NCBI RefSeq assembly: GCF_027587195.1
Contig: NZ_JAPDDP010000007.1
Coordinates: 62,001-126,000, forward strand
DNA length: 64,000 nt
Direction: 5' to 3'
From: Solirubrobacter phytolaccae
GTDB taxonomy: Bacteria > Actinomycetota > Thermoleophilia > Solirubrobacterales > Solirubrobacteraceae
The position numbers were made by a program, and so were the translations under genes. The notes under the pieces are model-generated. The model saw nothing but the letters and a program-made list of their open reading frames with translations, was not told the DNA's origin and made no database searches. Positions within the stretch are counted from its first letter, which is position 1, and each line of letters starts with the position of its first letter. This document shows positions 16,915 to 25,494 of the stretch, piece by piece.

Positions 16915-17775
16915 ATGGGCTATCACGCGGGAGAACTTGCCGTGCAGCGGCGGGCGGGCGTCACGGGCGTCCCCTTCGGTGCGGAGACCGAGCTGCCGGA
17001 GGTCGCGCGCGACTTCCTCGAGGAGCAGCTGTGGCTCGTGCTCGGCGCCGAGGACGCCGAGGGTCGTGTGTGGGCGAGCGTGCTCTACGGCTGGCCCGGC
17101 TTCATCTCTAGCCCGGAGCCGCACAGCCTCGTCATCGCCTCCGAGCCGCTGCCGGGCGATCCGCTCACCGGAGCGCTCGACGGTCCCGTGGGCGGGCTCG
17201 CGATCGAGCCGAGCACGCGCCGCCGCCTCCGGCTCAACGGGCGCGCCACGAGCGCGGACGGCGAGGTCACGATCGCGCTCGAGCAGGTCTACGGGAACTG
17301 TCCGAAGTACATCACCGCGCGCGACGTCGAAGCCGTCGTCGAGGCCACGCCCGCGCCACCCGCGGCGAGCGGCGCGATCGACGCACGCGCGCGGCAGCTC
17401 CTCGCGGCCGCGGACACCGCGTTCGTCGCCACGCGCGGCCCCGACGGCCTCGACGTCTCCCACCGCGGCGGGCGTCCCGGCTTCCTCCAGGTCCGCGACG
17501 AGCGCACGATCGTCTGGCCCGACTATCCCGGCAACCGCATGTTCAACACGCTCGGCAACCTCGCGGCCGACGGTCGGTTGGGGCTCACGGTCGTCGACCC
17601 CGAGGACGGCACGACGCTCTACGTGACCGGCCGGGCGTCGATCCTCTGGGACGAGGCGCGCGCGGTCGAGCTGCGCGTCGACGCGGTCGTGCGACTCGAC
17701 CGGGCGGCGCCGCTCCGGTGGCGCTTCGAGCGCGCCGCGCGCAACCCGCCGCTCGAGACTGGTCAAGCGGCGTAG
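16915..17775 (+). CDS. Pyridoxamine 5'-phosphate oxidase-family flavoprotein
   Basis: About 286 residues. The central GNCPKYI motif (about residue 125) and a second split-barrel half (ADTAFVATRGPDGLDVSHRG, then VWPDYPGNRMFNTLGNL) are typical of the FMN-binding PNPOx-like group. These are often found beside redox-stress regulators. ATG 16915 has GGAAGG directly upstream. It is immediately downstream of the CGNR gene behind a copy of the same operator, so the pair is likely co-regulated. The reaction is unknown; members reduce or bind flavins, haem or F420. The 3' end overlaps the SLC13 gene by 13 bp. Confidence 0.85.
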   Translation: MGYHAGELAVQRRAGVTGVPFGAETELPEVARDFLEEQLWLVLGAEDAEGRVWASVLYGWPGFISSPEPHSLVIASEPLPGDPLTGALDGPVGGLAIEPSTRRRLRLNGRATSADGEVTIALEQVYGNCPKYITARDVEAVVEATPAPPAASGAIDARARQLLAAADTAFVATRGPDGLDVSHRGGRPGFLQVRDERTIVWPDYPGNRMFNTLGNLAADGRLGLTVVDPEDGTTLYVTGRASILWDEARAVELRVDAVVRLDRAAPLRWRFERAARNPPLETGQAA

Positions 17776-19421
17776 GCGACGGCGCAGCCCGTGATCAGGC
17801 AGCCGACCAGGATCGGCGCGCCGAACCGGGCGAACACCGCGCCCGTGTAGTTCCCCGGCCGCATCACCATCACGTTGGACTGGTGGCTGAGCGGGTTCAG
17901 CAGCGTCAGCGAGACGCACGTGCCGACGAGGGCGAGCACGGTCACCGGGTCCACGCCCAGGTCGGCGGCGACGGTGATCGCGACCGGCGTGAGGATCGAG
18001 GCCGTGGCGGCGTTCGTGACGAGGTTGGTCATCACCGTCGTGGTCACGGCGAGCACGATCAGCGTCGTGAGGCGGCCGCCTCCGGCGTCGGAGATCGCGT
18101 CGGCGATGGTGTCGGCGAGCCCGCTCCCGACCACGATCGCGCCGAGGCCGATCGACCCGGCGAGCAGCGCCAGGACCTTCGGCTGCAGCGCGTGCGCCGC
18201 CGTCCGCGGGCTCAGCACGCCGGTCAGGACCATCAGGATCGCGCCGCCGGACGCGGCCAGCTCCGCCGGGGTCAGCCCGAACGACGCGGCGACGATGACG
18301 CCCGCCAGGATCGCGAGCGCGACGCCGGTCTTGCCGGGCTGCGGGGCGCGGTTGGCGGCGTCCTGCCACAGCGCGACGACCGGGTTGCGGGTGATCGCGC
18401 CGGGATCGTCGGCCGCGACGAAGCACGTCTCGCCCGCGCTGAGGTGGGTCTCGTGGAGCGGGTCCTCGGTGCGGGCGGCGATGATCCGCACTGCCCCGTC
18501 GCGCTCGAAGTCGTGGAGCGTCGCCCCCTCACCCGCGCTGACGCTGGCCGCGTACAGCCGGTGCGACGAGAGGCCGAACAGCGGCACCTGCCAGAGCGCG
18601 GAGACGCCGGTCTCGGTCGCGGCGAACACGAGCACGTCGTCGGGCTCGATCGGCGTGTCCGGAGCGACGGTCGTGCCCCAGCGCTGGATCGCGGTTAGCT
18701 CGTAGTCACGGGTGTGCGTGAGGCCGAGGTCGGACGCCCGGCGCTCGACGGCCAGCGCGGACGCGCTGATCGGGATCTCCACCCGCCAGTGCTTGGCCTC
18801 GACGGCGTCGACCGACGCGCCGCGCAGCGCGCGCCCGGCCGTGAGGAAGATGATCACGGCGCCCACGAGCGCCACGGGCAACGCGACCACCGCGAACGAG
18901 AACATGCTCACGTCGACGCCGCGCTCGCCGGCGAGGCCCGCGATGACGAGGTTCGAGCTCGTGCCGATCAGCGTCACCGACCCGGCCAGGGTGGTGATGT
19001 GCGCGATCGGCAGCAGCACCTCGCGCGCCGGGATTCGCCGCGTCTGCTCGAGCTGCCGCGCCGCCGGGATCAGCATCGCCACCAGCGGCGTCGTGTTCAT
19101 CAACGCGGAGGCGACGCCGATCGGCAGGGACAGCCGGCCGAGAGCGCCGCGCGCGCTGTGCGTCGAGGACAGCAGCGCCCACGTCACGCGCGCCACGACC
19201 CCCGTCTGGACGATCCCGCGCGCGATCACGAGCATCGCCGCCACGGTGATCACGCCCGCGTTGCTCAGCCCGGCGGCCAGCGCCTCCGGGGACGCGAGGT
19301 CGAGCACCCCCGCGAGCACCAACGCCGCGACCAGCGCCACGAGCGGATCGACCCGGCCCGAGGCCATCGCGACGAGCGTCACGACGACCAGCACCGCGGC
19401 CACGTAGATCATCGCCCGCAC
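17763..19421 (-). CDS. SLC13/DASS-family permease with TrkA-C-like domains
   Basis: 552 residues. There is a block of hydrophobic helices at each end (about 1-205 and 365-550), each with the family's Asn/Thr-rich loop (TSSNLVIAG; NPLSHQSNVMV). Between them, about 215-345, lie two soluble TrkA-C/RCK-C-like domains that bind regulatory ligands. Such proteins carry dicarboxylates, sulfate or other anions with sodium. GTG 19421 has GAGGAG just upstream; ATG 19412 is the alternative. It is convergent with the PNPOx gene. The substrate cannot be inferred. Confidence 0.88.
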   Translation of the reverse strand: MRAMIYVAAVLVVVTLVAMASGRVDPLVALVAALVLAGVLDLASPEALAAGLSNAGVITVAAMLVIARGIVQTGVVARVTWALLSSTHSARGALGRLSLPIGVASALMNTTPLVAMLIPAARQLEQTRRIPAREVLLPIAHITTLAGSVTLIGTSSNLVIAGLAGERGVDVSMFSFAVVALPVALVGAVIIFLTAGRALRGASVDAVEAKHWRVEIPISASALAVERRASDLGLTHTRDYELTAIQRWGTTVAPDTPIEPDDVLVFAATETGVSALWQVPLFGLSSHRLYAASVSAGEGATLHDFERDGAVRIIAARTEDPLHETHLSAGETCFVAADDPGAITRNPVVALWQDAANRAPQPGKTGVALAILAGVIVAASFGLTPAELAASGGAILMVLTGVLSPRTAAHALQPKVLALLAGSIGLGAIVVGSGLADTIADAISDAGGGRLTTLIVLAVTTTVMTNLVTNAATASILTPVAITVAADLGVDPVTVLALVGTCVSLTLLNPLSHQSNVMVMRPGNYTGAVFARFGAPILVGCLITGCAVAYAA

Positions 19422-19449
19422 CGTACTCCTCGGTGCGGGCGAGGGAGCG

Positions 19450-19629
19450 CTACGACCCGTGGTTCGTGCCGATCGGTGGCGTGAACGGCTGCGCGTGGAC
19501 CTGCCCGATCAGGATGGCGATGATCGCCGTGTCCGAGCCGGTGGCGGGCGGGCGTTCAGCGGCCGCGGCGGCGGCGGGAACGGCGGCCGCGGCGATCACG
19601 GCCAGCGTGCTGATGCGGATGAAGCGCAT
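19450..19629 (-). CDS. 59-residue secreted peptide
   Basis: A 59-codon frame with ATG at 19629, a strong GAGGAGG Shine-Dalgarno five bases upstream and a TAG stop at 19450-19452. The N-terminus MRFIRISTLAV begins a classical signal peptide: a basic start, a hydrophobic Ala-rich core to about residue 23, and a likely cleavage near AAA-AE. The predicted mature peptide of about 35 residues is hydrophobic in its middle (TAIIAILIGQV) and has no cysteine. It lies 60 bp downstream of the MOSC-reductase gene on the same strand and may share its transcript. I do not recognise a family. Confidence 0.65.
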   Translation of the reverse strand: MRFIRISTLAVIAAAAVPAAAAAAERPPATGSDTAIIAILIGQVHAQPFTPPIGTNHGS

Positions 19630-19689
19630 GGTTCCTCCTCGGTGGCGTCGCCAGCGAAGACGCTTCTCGCGGCGGGCTATTCCGTTCGC

Positions 19690-21402
19690 TCAGAGGTCGA
19701 GCACGACGCCGTCCCGCGGACGGGCGCAGCAGATGAGCGCGCGGCCGTCGCCCGGCGGCTCGACCGGAACCGGGTCGTAGTCGACGGCGCCGGCGATCAC
19801 CGCCGTCTCGCAGCTGTGGCAGACGCCGGTGCGGCAGGACCAGCGGACGGGCACGTCGCACGCCTCGGCGAGCTCGAGCAGGCTCGCGTAGTCGTCGCTC
19901 CACGGGACGGACAGGTTGCTGCGCGCGAACTCGATCGTCGGGCCGGTACCGGGCTCGCCCGACGGGACGTGGGGCGCGCGGGTGGGCGTTGCCACGATGC
20001 CGGGCGTGAACCCGGCGGCCGGCCCGAACGGCTCGGTGTGGATGTGGGCGGCGGCGAACCCCAGCGCGGCCAGCCCGGCGCTCAGCTCGTCCATGAACGG
20101 GCCCGGGCCACACAGGTAGGCCTGGGCGTCGCGCGGCGGGTCGAGCGCGGCGAGCGCGGCGGCGGTGAGCCGGCCGCCGTGGTCGGGACGGCTGCGGAAC
20201 ACGTGCGCGTGCGCGTGAGGAAGGGCCGCGAGCAGCTCGCGCGCCTCGGCGGCGAAGGCGTCGTCGCGCGCGCCGTGGAGCCACCAGACCTCGCGCTCGG
20301 AGTGCTCGGCCGCGAGCGCGTGCAGCATCGCGAGGACCGGGGTGGCGCCGATGCCGGCGCTGATCAGCAGCACCGGCGCTTCGGTCTCGTCGAGGATGAA
20401 CGTGCCGCGCGGCGCGGCGACCTCCACCGCGTCGCCGACCGCGAGCCGCGTGTGCAGGTACCCGCTGCCGACACCCTGCGGCTCGCGCTTGACGGTGATC
20501 CGGTACTCGGCCGCGCCCGGCGCGCTGGAGAGCGAGTAGTTGCGCAGCGCCGACGGCAGCCGCAGCGTCAGGTACTGGCCGGGCCGCGCGGGCGGCAAGG
20601 CCGCGCCGTCGGGGTCCGCGAACCGGATCGAGACCACGGAGTCGCTCTCGGGCTCGATCGCGGTGACCGTCAGCGGACGGAACCCGGGCCACGCGGGCGG
20701 CGGGCTCACCTCGACGAGACCGGCATTGCCGCCGCCCGCCTCGCCCTCGAGCATCGCCTTGAACGAACCCTGCCAGCCGGGGCTGAGCGCCGGGATGCGC
20801 AGGGCGCGGAGCAGCTGCTGGCGCGGGTGGCCGGGCAGGTAGAGGAGCGCGTCGACCTCGGCGACCGTCATCTGCTCCGGACCCGACGCGAGCTTGACGA
20901 TCGCGTCCCCGGCCTCGACCTCGCCCTCCTCCAGCACGCGGAAGTAGAACCCGGGCCGGTGATGGGAGACCAGCAGCGCCGGCACGCGCGGGTCGTTCAT
21001 CCGGAGGCCGACGCGGTAACACGTGACGCGCGGCTGCGTGACCTCGAAGACGGCGGTGCCGATCCGGTACCGGTCGCCGATGCAGACCTCCGCGTCGGCG
21101 AGCCCGTCGACCGTGAAGTTCTCGCCGAACTGCCCGTGGGAGAAGTCGTCGCGGCCGAGCTCGTGCTCCCAGTAGCGGTAGGACTCGGCCTGGTAGACGA
21201 ACACGGCCCGCATCTCGCCGCCGTGGCCGCCGAGGTCGCCCTGGCCGTCGCCGTCGATGTTCAGCCGCCGCACGCGCCGCGGCCCGCTCACCGGCTCCTT
21301 GAAGACGCCGGTGAACACCGTCTTGCCCTGCCAGGCGACGTCCTTCGGCAGGCCGACGTTGACGGACAGGAGCGTCGCGGTGCTCTGGGGATGGTCGCGC
21401 AT
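19690..21402 (-). CDS. MOSC domain-ferredoxin reductase-2Fe-2S ferredoxin fusion
   Basis: 570 residues in three modules. An N-terminal MOSC domain of YiiM type (about 1-215) has the likely molybdenum-cofactor/sulfur-carrying Cys128 in VTCYRVG. A ferredoxin-NADP reductase module has its FAD site near RNYSLSS and its NAD site near ISAGIGATPVLAML. A plant-type ferredoxin domain at the C-terminus has the ligands C-RTGV-C-HS-C plus a fourth Cys in LICCARP. All key residues are present. This suggests an NAD(P)H-driven, self-contained reductase feeding a molybdenum-cofactor or sulfur-transfer centre. Divergent from the peptide-binding protein gene 36 bp away. Confidence 0.92.
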   Translation of the reverse strand: MRDHPQSTATLLSVNVGLPKDVAWQGKTVFTGVFKEPVSGPRRVRRLNIDGDGQGDLGGHGGEMRAVFVYQAESYRYWEHELGRDDFSHGQFGENFTVDGLADAEVCIGDRYRIGTAVFEVTQPRVTCYRVGLRMNDPRVPALLVSHHRPGFYFRVLEEGEVEAGDAIVKLASGPEQMTVAEVDALLYLPGHPRQQLLRALRIPALSPGWQGSFKAMLEGEAGGGNAGLVEVSPPPAWPGFRPLTVTAIEPESDSVVSIRFADPDGAALPPARPGQYLTLRLPSALRNYSLSSAPGAAEYRITVKREPQGVGSGYLHTRLAVGDAVEVAAPRGTFILDETEAPVLLISAGIGATPVLAMLHALAAEHSEREVWWLHGARDDAFAAEARELLAALPHAHAHVFRSRPDHGGRLTAAALAALDPPRDAQAYLCGPGPFMDELSAGLAALGFAAAHIHTEPFGPAAGFTPGIVATPTRAPHVPSGEPGTGPTIEFARSNLSVPWSDDYASLLELAEACDVPVRWSCRTGVCHSCETAVIAGAVDYDPVPVEPPGDGRALICCARPRDGVVLDL

Positions 21403-21438
21403 GGAGGTTCCCGCTCAGTCGTAGACTCGCGGGCACTG

Positions 21439-22977
21439 ATGAGGAACGTCAAAGTGCTCGCGGGGCTCGTGCTCGCCACATTGTCCATCACGCCCGGCGT
21501 GGCGCACGCCGCGGCGGGCTCAATCACCGTCGGCACGACCGATCAGGTGGTGTCACTCGATCCCGCGGGGGTGTACGACCTCGGCTCGCAGCAGCTGATC
21601 GGCAACCTCTTCCAGAACCTCCTGAAGATCCCGGCGGGTGGCAACCAGCCCCGGCCGGACGCCGCCGAGCGCTGCGCGTTCAAGACCGCGAAGACGTACG
21701 TGTGCACGCTGCGCAGCGGGCTGAAGTTCTCCAACGGCGACCCGCTGACCGCGGCCGACGTGAAGTTCTCGCTCGACCGCGTGCGGAGGATCGCCGACTC
21801 CATGGGGCCGTACACGCTGCTGCGCAACCTCGACCGCGTCGAGGTGACCGGCACGAGGACGGTGACGATGCACTTGAAGAGCGCGGACGGCACGTGGCCG
21901 GCGGTGCTCACCCACACGGTCGGCGCGATCGTTCCGAGGCGGGTCTTCCCGGCCAAGCGCCTGCTGGCCGACCGCAAGGTGATCGGCTCCGGGGCCTACA
22001 AGCTCGACCGGTACGTCGCGCACCAACAGGCCGTGCTCTCGCGCAACGCGCGGTACTCGGGGACGAAGGCGAAGACCAAGCGGGTCGACGTGCAGTACTT
22101 CGAGCAGAGCACGTCGTTGAAGATCGCCATCGAGCAGGGCGACGTCGACGTCGCCTTCCGCGGCTTCTCCGCGGCCGAGATCGCCCAGCTGCGCACGCAG
22201 ACGGCGGCGGGTGTGCGGGTGCTCGAAGGGCCGGGCTCTGAGATCCACTACCTCGTGTTCCAGACGGACAAGGCTCCGACGAACACCCTCGCCGTGCGCC
22301 AGGCGATCGCGCAGGTCGTCGATCGCGCCGCGCTCGCGAGCACGGTCTACGCCGACACGGTGACGCCGCTGTACTCGCTGCTGCCGGCGGCGCTCCACGG
22401 AGCCAAGCCGGTGTTCCAGACGGCGTACGGGGCGCCGGACGTCGCGAAGGCGCAGGCGATCCTCGCGGCCGCCGGAGTCACGACCCCGGTGGCGCTCGAC
22501 GCCTGGTACACGCCGGCGCAGTACGGCCCTGAGGAAGCGGCCGCGTTCGAGGAGCTCCGCCGCCAGCTCGAGGCGAGCGGGCTGTTCACGGTCAAGGTGG
22601 GCGCAGAGGCGTGGGAGCCCTACAAGGAGTCGGCGTTCTCCGCGCACCAGTTCCCGCTCTACGGTCTCGGCTGGTTCGGCGACTATGTCGACGGCGACAA
22701 CTACCTCTCGCCGTTCCTGCGCGACGGCGGGTTCATGGTCAACGGCTACGCGAACGCCGCCGTCAACGGGCTGCTCGACCGGCAGCTCGCGTCGCGCACG
22801 TCGAGCGAGCGGGCCGCGCTCTTCGGCCAGCTCCAGGACATCCTCGCCCGCGACGTGCCGGTGCTCCCGCTCTGGGAGCGCAAGCAGGTCGTCGTCGTCC
22901 GGGCCGGGGTGGAGGGCGCCGAGAAGACGTTCGACCCGGCGCTCCAGCTGCGGTTCGGGCTCCTGACGAAACGCTAG
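21439..22977 (+). CDS. Peptide/nickel-type ABC transporter substrate-binding protein (family 5)
   Basis: About 512 residues with a cleavable signal peptide ending near VAHAAAG; there is no lipobox. The mature part follows the SBP family 5 pattern: a TDQVVSLDPAGVYD opening, then LKFSNGDPLTAADVKFSLDR, the family signature, and VIGSGAYKLDRY. It binds oligopeptides or similar solutes outside the cell. No cognate permease genes are adjacent, so it is another orphan binding protein. ATG 21439 is the first sensible start; the very long upstream frame is antisense to the MOSC gene. It overlaps terC by 4 bp. Confidence 0.9.
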   Translation: MRNVKVLAGLVLATLSITPGVAHAAAGSITVGTTDQVVSLDPAGVYDLGSQQLIGNLFQNLLKIPAGGNQPRPDAAERCAFKTAKTYVCTLRSGLKFSNGDPLTAADVKFSLDRVRRIADSMGPYTLLRNLDRVEVTGTRTVTMHLKSADGTWPAVLTHTVGAIVPRRVFPAKRLLADRKVIGSGAYKLDRYVAHQQAVLSRNARYSGTKAKTKRVDVQYFEQSTSLKIAIEQGDVDVAFRGFSAAEIAQLRTQTAAGVRVLEGPGSEIHYLVFQTDKAPTNTLAVRQAIAQVVDRAALASTVYADTVTPLYSLLPAALHGAKPVFQTAYGAPDVAKAQAILAAAGVTTPVALDAWYTPAQYGPEEAAAFEELRRQLEASGLFTVKVGAEAWEPYKESAFSAHQFPLYGLGWFGDYVDGDNYLSPFLRDGGFMVNGYANAAVNGLLDRQLASRTSSERAALFGQLQDILARDVPVLPLWERKQVVVVRAGVEGAEKTFDPALQLRFGLLTKR

Positions 22978-24161
22978 GCGGCGGCGTGCTGCTCGGCGTG
23001 CACCGCGTGCGCCTGACGCAGCAGGTCCATGAGCTGCTCCTCCTCGCGGATGCGCTTGCGGTACTTCTCGGGCAGCGTCTTGAGCTCGTTCTCCTCGGCG
23101 CACAGCGCGGCGAAGATCTTCTCGCGGTGCGGCAGGTCGTTCTCGACGACCTCCAGGTACTCCTTGGCGTGGCGGCGGGCGGCCGCGATCGTGTTCTGCG
23201 CGCGGCCCCAGCGACTCAGCAGCGAAGCCACGACGGTGATGATCAGCACGCCGAGGATCACGCTGAGCGAGAGGCCGGTGCTGATCTCGGTGACGTCGAC
23301 GTGCTCGCCGTCGTTGATGAACGGCACGTTGTTCTCGTGCAGGGCGTGCAGGACGAGCTTGACGCCGATGAAGCCGAGGATCGCGGCGAGCCCGTAGCCG
23401 AGGTACACGAGGCGGTCGAGCAGGCCGTCGATGAGGAAGTACAGCTGGCGCAGGCCGAGCAGCGAGAAGGCCGTGGCCGTGAAGACGATGAACGTGTTCT
23501 GCGTGAGCCCGAAGATCGCGGGGATCGAGTCCAGCGCGAACAGGATGTCGGTGCCGCCGATCGCGACCATCACGAGCAGCATCGGCGTCAGGACGCGCTT
23601 GCCGTTCTCGATCGTGAACAGCTTGTCGCCGTCGTAGTGGTTGGTGGTGGGGAAGAGCCGGCGCGCGATCCGCACGACGATGTTGTCGCCCGACTGGCTG
23701 TCCGAGCCGTGCGGGCGCAGCATGTTGCCGGCGGTGATCAGCAGGATCAGCCCGAACAGGTAGAAGACCCACGCGAACGTGTTCAGCAGCGCCGCGCCGA
23801 GGAAGATGAACCCGGTCCGGGCGATCAGCGAGAACACGATCCCGAACAGCAGGACCTTCTGCTGGTCCGCCCGCGGCACGGCGAAGCTGGTCATGATGAT
23901 CAGGAAGACGAACAGGTTGTCGACCGACAGCGCCTTCTCGGTCACGTAGCCCGCGAAGTACTCCGTGCCCATCGTCGTGCCGCCGAGGACCATGACGCCG
24001 ACGCCGAACGCGATCGCGATCCCGATGTAGAGCGCCGACCACGTCGCGGCCTCCCGCAGCGTCGGCACGTGCGCTTTTCGCACGTGGAAGATGAAGTCGA
24101 ACGCCAGCAGGCCGGCGATGCCGACGACGGTGAGGGCCCACGCGAGAAAGGAGACGTCCAC
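22974..24161 (-). CDS. TerC-family integral membrane protein
   Basis: 395 residues with about 9 hydrophobic segments and both TerC hallmarks: EKALSVDNLFVFLIIM (about residues 75-90) and GGTDILFALDSIPAIFGL (about 203-220), with the membrane Asp residues thought to bind metal. TerC proteins export manganese or supply metal to secreted enzymes, and are linked to tellurite resistance in some species. The C-terminal 80 residues are a charged helical extension. GTG 24161. I looked for a manganese riboswitch in the 128 bp upstream and saw none. Confidence 0.93.
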   Translation of the reverse strand: MDVSFLAWALTVVGIAGLLAFDFIFHVRKAHVPTLREAATWSALYIGIAIAFGVGVMVLGGTTMGTEYFAGYVTEKALSVDNLFVFLIIMTSFAVPRADQQKVLLFGIVFSLIARTGFIFLGAALLNTFAWVFYLFGLILLITAGNMLRPHGSDSQSGDNIVVRIARRLFPTTNHYDGDKLFTIENGKRVLTPMLLVMVAIGGTDILFALDSIPAIFGLTQNTFIVFTATAFSLLGLRQLYFLIDGLLDRLVYLGYGLAAILGFIGVKLVLHALHENNVPFINDGEHVDVTEISTGLSLSVILGVLIITVVASLLSRWGRAQNTIAAARRHAKEYLEVVENDLPHREKIFAALCAEENELKTLPEKYRKRIREEEQLMDLLRQAHAVHAEQHAAA

Positions 24162-24289
24162 ACGCGCATGCTGTCAGTCCTCACGATCGGAGGGGGTCGA
24201 GGCGGTACGCTGCAAAGGGCACAAGCGCTCGGGCTCACCTCTTCTTCCTCGGCGTCTTCCTCTTCGAAGGGGTATGGAAGCGAGGCACC

Positions 24290-24715
24290 ATGAAGTCCCC
24301 ACGGAAGATGCTGCGAGACCTGGGCGGCGGTCGACCCGAGGCCCCCACGCGCGAGCAGGTGGTCTCGCGCGAGCAGGACGTCTCGCCGGTCACGCTCCCG
24401 CTCCCCCGCTACGACAAGCTGAGCGCCGACGAGGTGCTCGCGGCGCTGAGCGACCTCAAGCCGAACGACCTCGCCAAGCTCGGCCACCACGAGCGCACGC
24501 ACCAGAACCGGACCAAGGTGCTCGCCGGGATCGACGCGTGGCTGGGCCACGAGCCGTGGCCGGGCTACGACGCGCTGGACGTGGACGGCGTGCGGTTCGG
24601 CCTCGACGGCGCGGCCCGCGAGCGGTTCGTCGTGGTGCTCGCGTACGAGCGGGCCCACAAGAACCGCGCCGGCGTGGTGCTCGCCGCCCAGCAGAAGTCC
24701 GGGCGCGACGCCTAG
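24290..24715 (+). CDS. Small soluble protein with two tandem helical repeats
   Basis: 141 residues. After a basic N-terminus, two related units follow: YDKLSADEVLAALSDL to about residue 84, and YDALDVDGVRFGLDG to the end. Each closes with a similar helix (HHERTHQNRTKVLAGI; AYERAHKNRAGVVLAA). The repeated pattern YD-L--DEV...ER-H-NR--VL is seen in many uncharacterised actinobacterial proteins, sometimes called helical SAP-like domains. Function unknown. It is divergent from terC, and an unusual pyrimidine-rich stretch (24239-24268) lies between them. It overlaps the convergent permease gene by 4 bp. Confidence 0.75.
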   Translation: MKSPRKMLRDLGGGRPEAPTREQVVSREQDVSPVTLPLPRYDKLSADEVLAALSDLKPNDLAKLGHHERTHQNRTKVLAGIDAWLGHEPWPGYDALDVDGVRFGLDGAARERFVVVLAYERAHKNRAGVVLAAQQKSGRDA

Positions 24716-25494
24716 CGCACGGTCTTGCGCTCGTAGAGGAAGCGCGCCCAGAGCCAGCCGATCAGGCCGAGCACGAGGATCCAGACCAGGCTGAGCCACC
24801 CGTTCGAGCCGAGCTCGGTGTCGAACAGCAGCGCGCGGAGCGTCTCGATGAACGGCGTGAACGGCTGGTGCTCCGCGAACCACTGCAGCCAGCCGGGCAT
24901 CGACTCGGTCGGCACGAAGCCGCTGCCCAGGAACGGCAGGATCATCAGCGGCATCGGCAGGTTGCTCGCGCTCTCGACGCCCTTCGCGAACACGCCGAAC
25001 GCCGCGCCCAGCCAGCACAGCACGAAGCCGATCGCCGCGAGCAGGGCCGCGGCGGCCAGCACGTCCAGCACGGACGCGGGCGCGCGGAAGCCCATCAGCA
25101 GCGCGACGGCGGTGACGATCGCCGTGGCGAGCAGCACCTGCACGAGGTTGCCGAGGACGTGGCCCGTGAGCACGGCCGAGCGGGAGATGTCCATCGTGCG
25201 GAAGCGGGCGATGATGCCCTCCGTCAGGTCCTTGGAGACCGACAACGCGGGGCCGGTGACGCCGCCGGCGATGGTGAGCAGCAGGACGCCCGGCACGACG
25301 TACTGCAGGTACGCGTCCGTGCCCTCGCCGCCGATGCCCGCGCCGAGCGTGTCGCCGAAGACGTAGACGAACAGCAGCAGGAAGATCAGCGGCGTCAGGA
25401 CCAGGTAGGTGATGACGGGGTAGCGGACCGCGTGCAGGAGGCTGCGGCGCAGCATCGTCCTGGAGTCCGCGACGGTGTGGGCGAGGGTGCTCAT
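24712..25494 (-). CDS. ABC-2 type transporter permease (DrrB-like)
   Basis: About 260 residues with six hydrophobic segments and the ABC-2 signature region near GVTGPALSVSKDLTEGIIARF. ATG 25494 overlaps the ATPase stop (ATGA), indicating translational coupling. Together with the ATPase it forms a two-gene exporter of the daunorubicin-resistance type, moving drugs, lipids or polysaccharide parts outward. It is the last gene of the four-gene operon running from 27780 to 24712. Confidence 0.92.
   Translation of the reverse strand: MSTLAHTVADSRTMLRRSLLHAVRYPVITYLVLTPLIFLLLFVYVFGDTLGAGIGGEGTDAYLQYVVPGVLLLTIAGGVTGPALSVSKDLTEGIIARFRTMDISRSAVLTGHVLGNLVQVLLATAIVTAVALLMGFRAPASVLDVLAAAALLAAIGFVLCWLGAAFGVFAKGVESASNLPMPLMILPFLGSGFVPTESMPGWLQWFAEHQPFTPFIETLRALLFDTELGSNGWLSLVWILVLGLIGWLWARFLYERKTVR

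Noticed and set aside
19459-21438. Long N-terminal extension of the peptide-binding protein
   Set aside because: It is antisense to the MOSC-reductase gene and comes before a clear signal peptide at 21439.
24162-24289. Manganese riboswitch upstream of terC
   Set aside because: No paired stems or conserved loops of the yybP-ykoY class were visible in the 128 bp.
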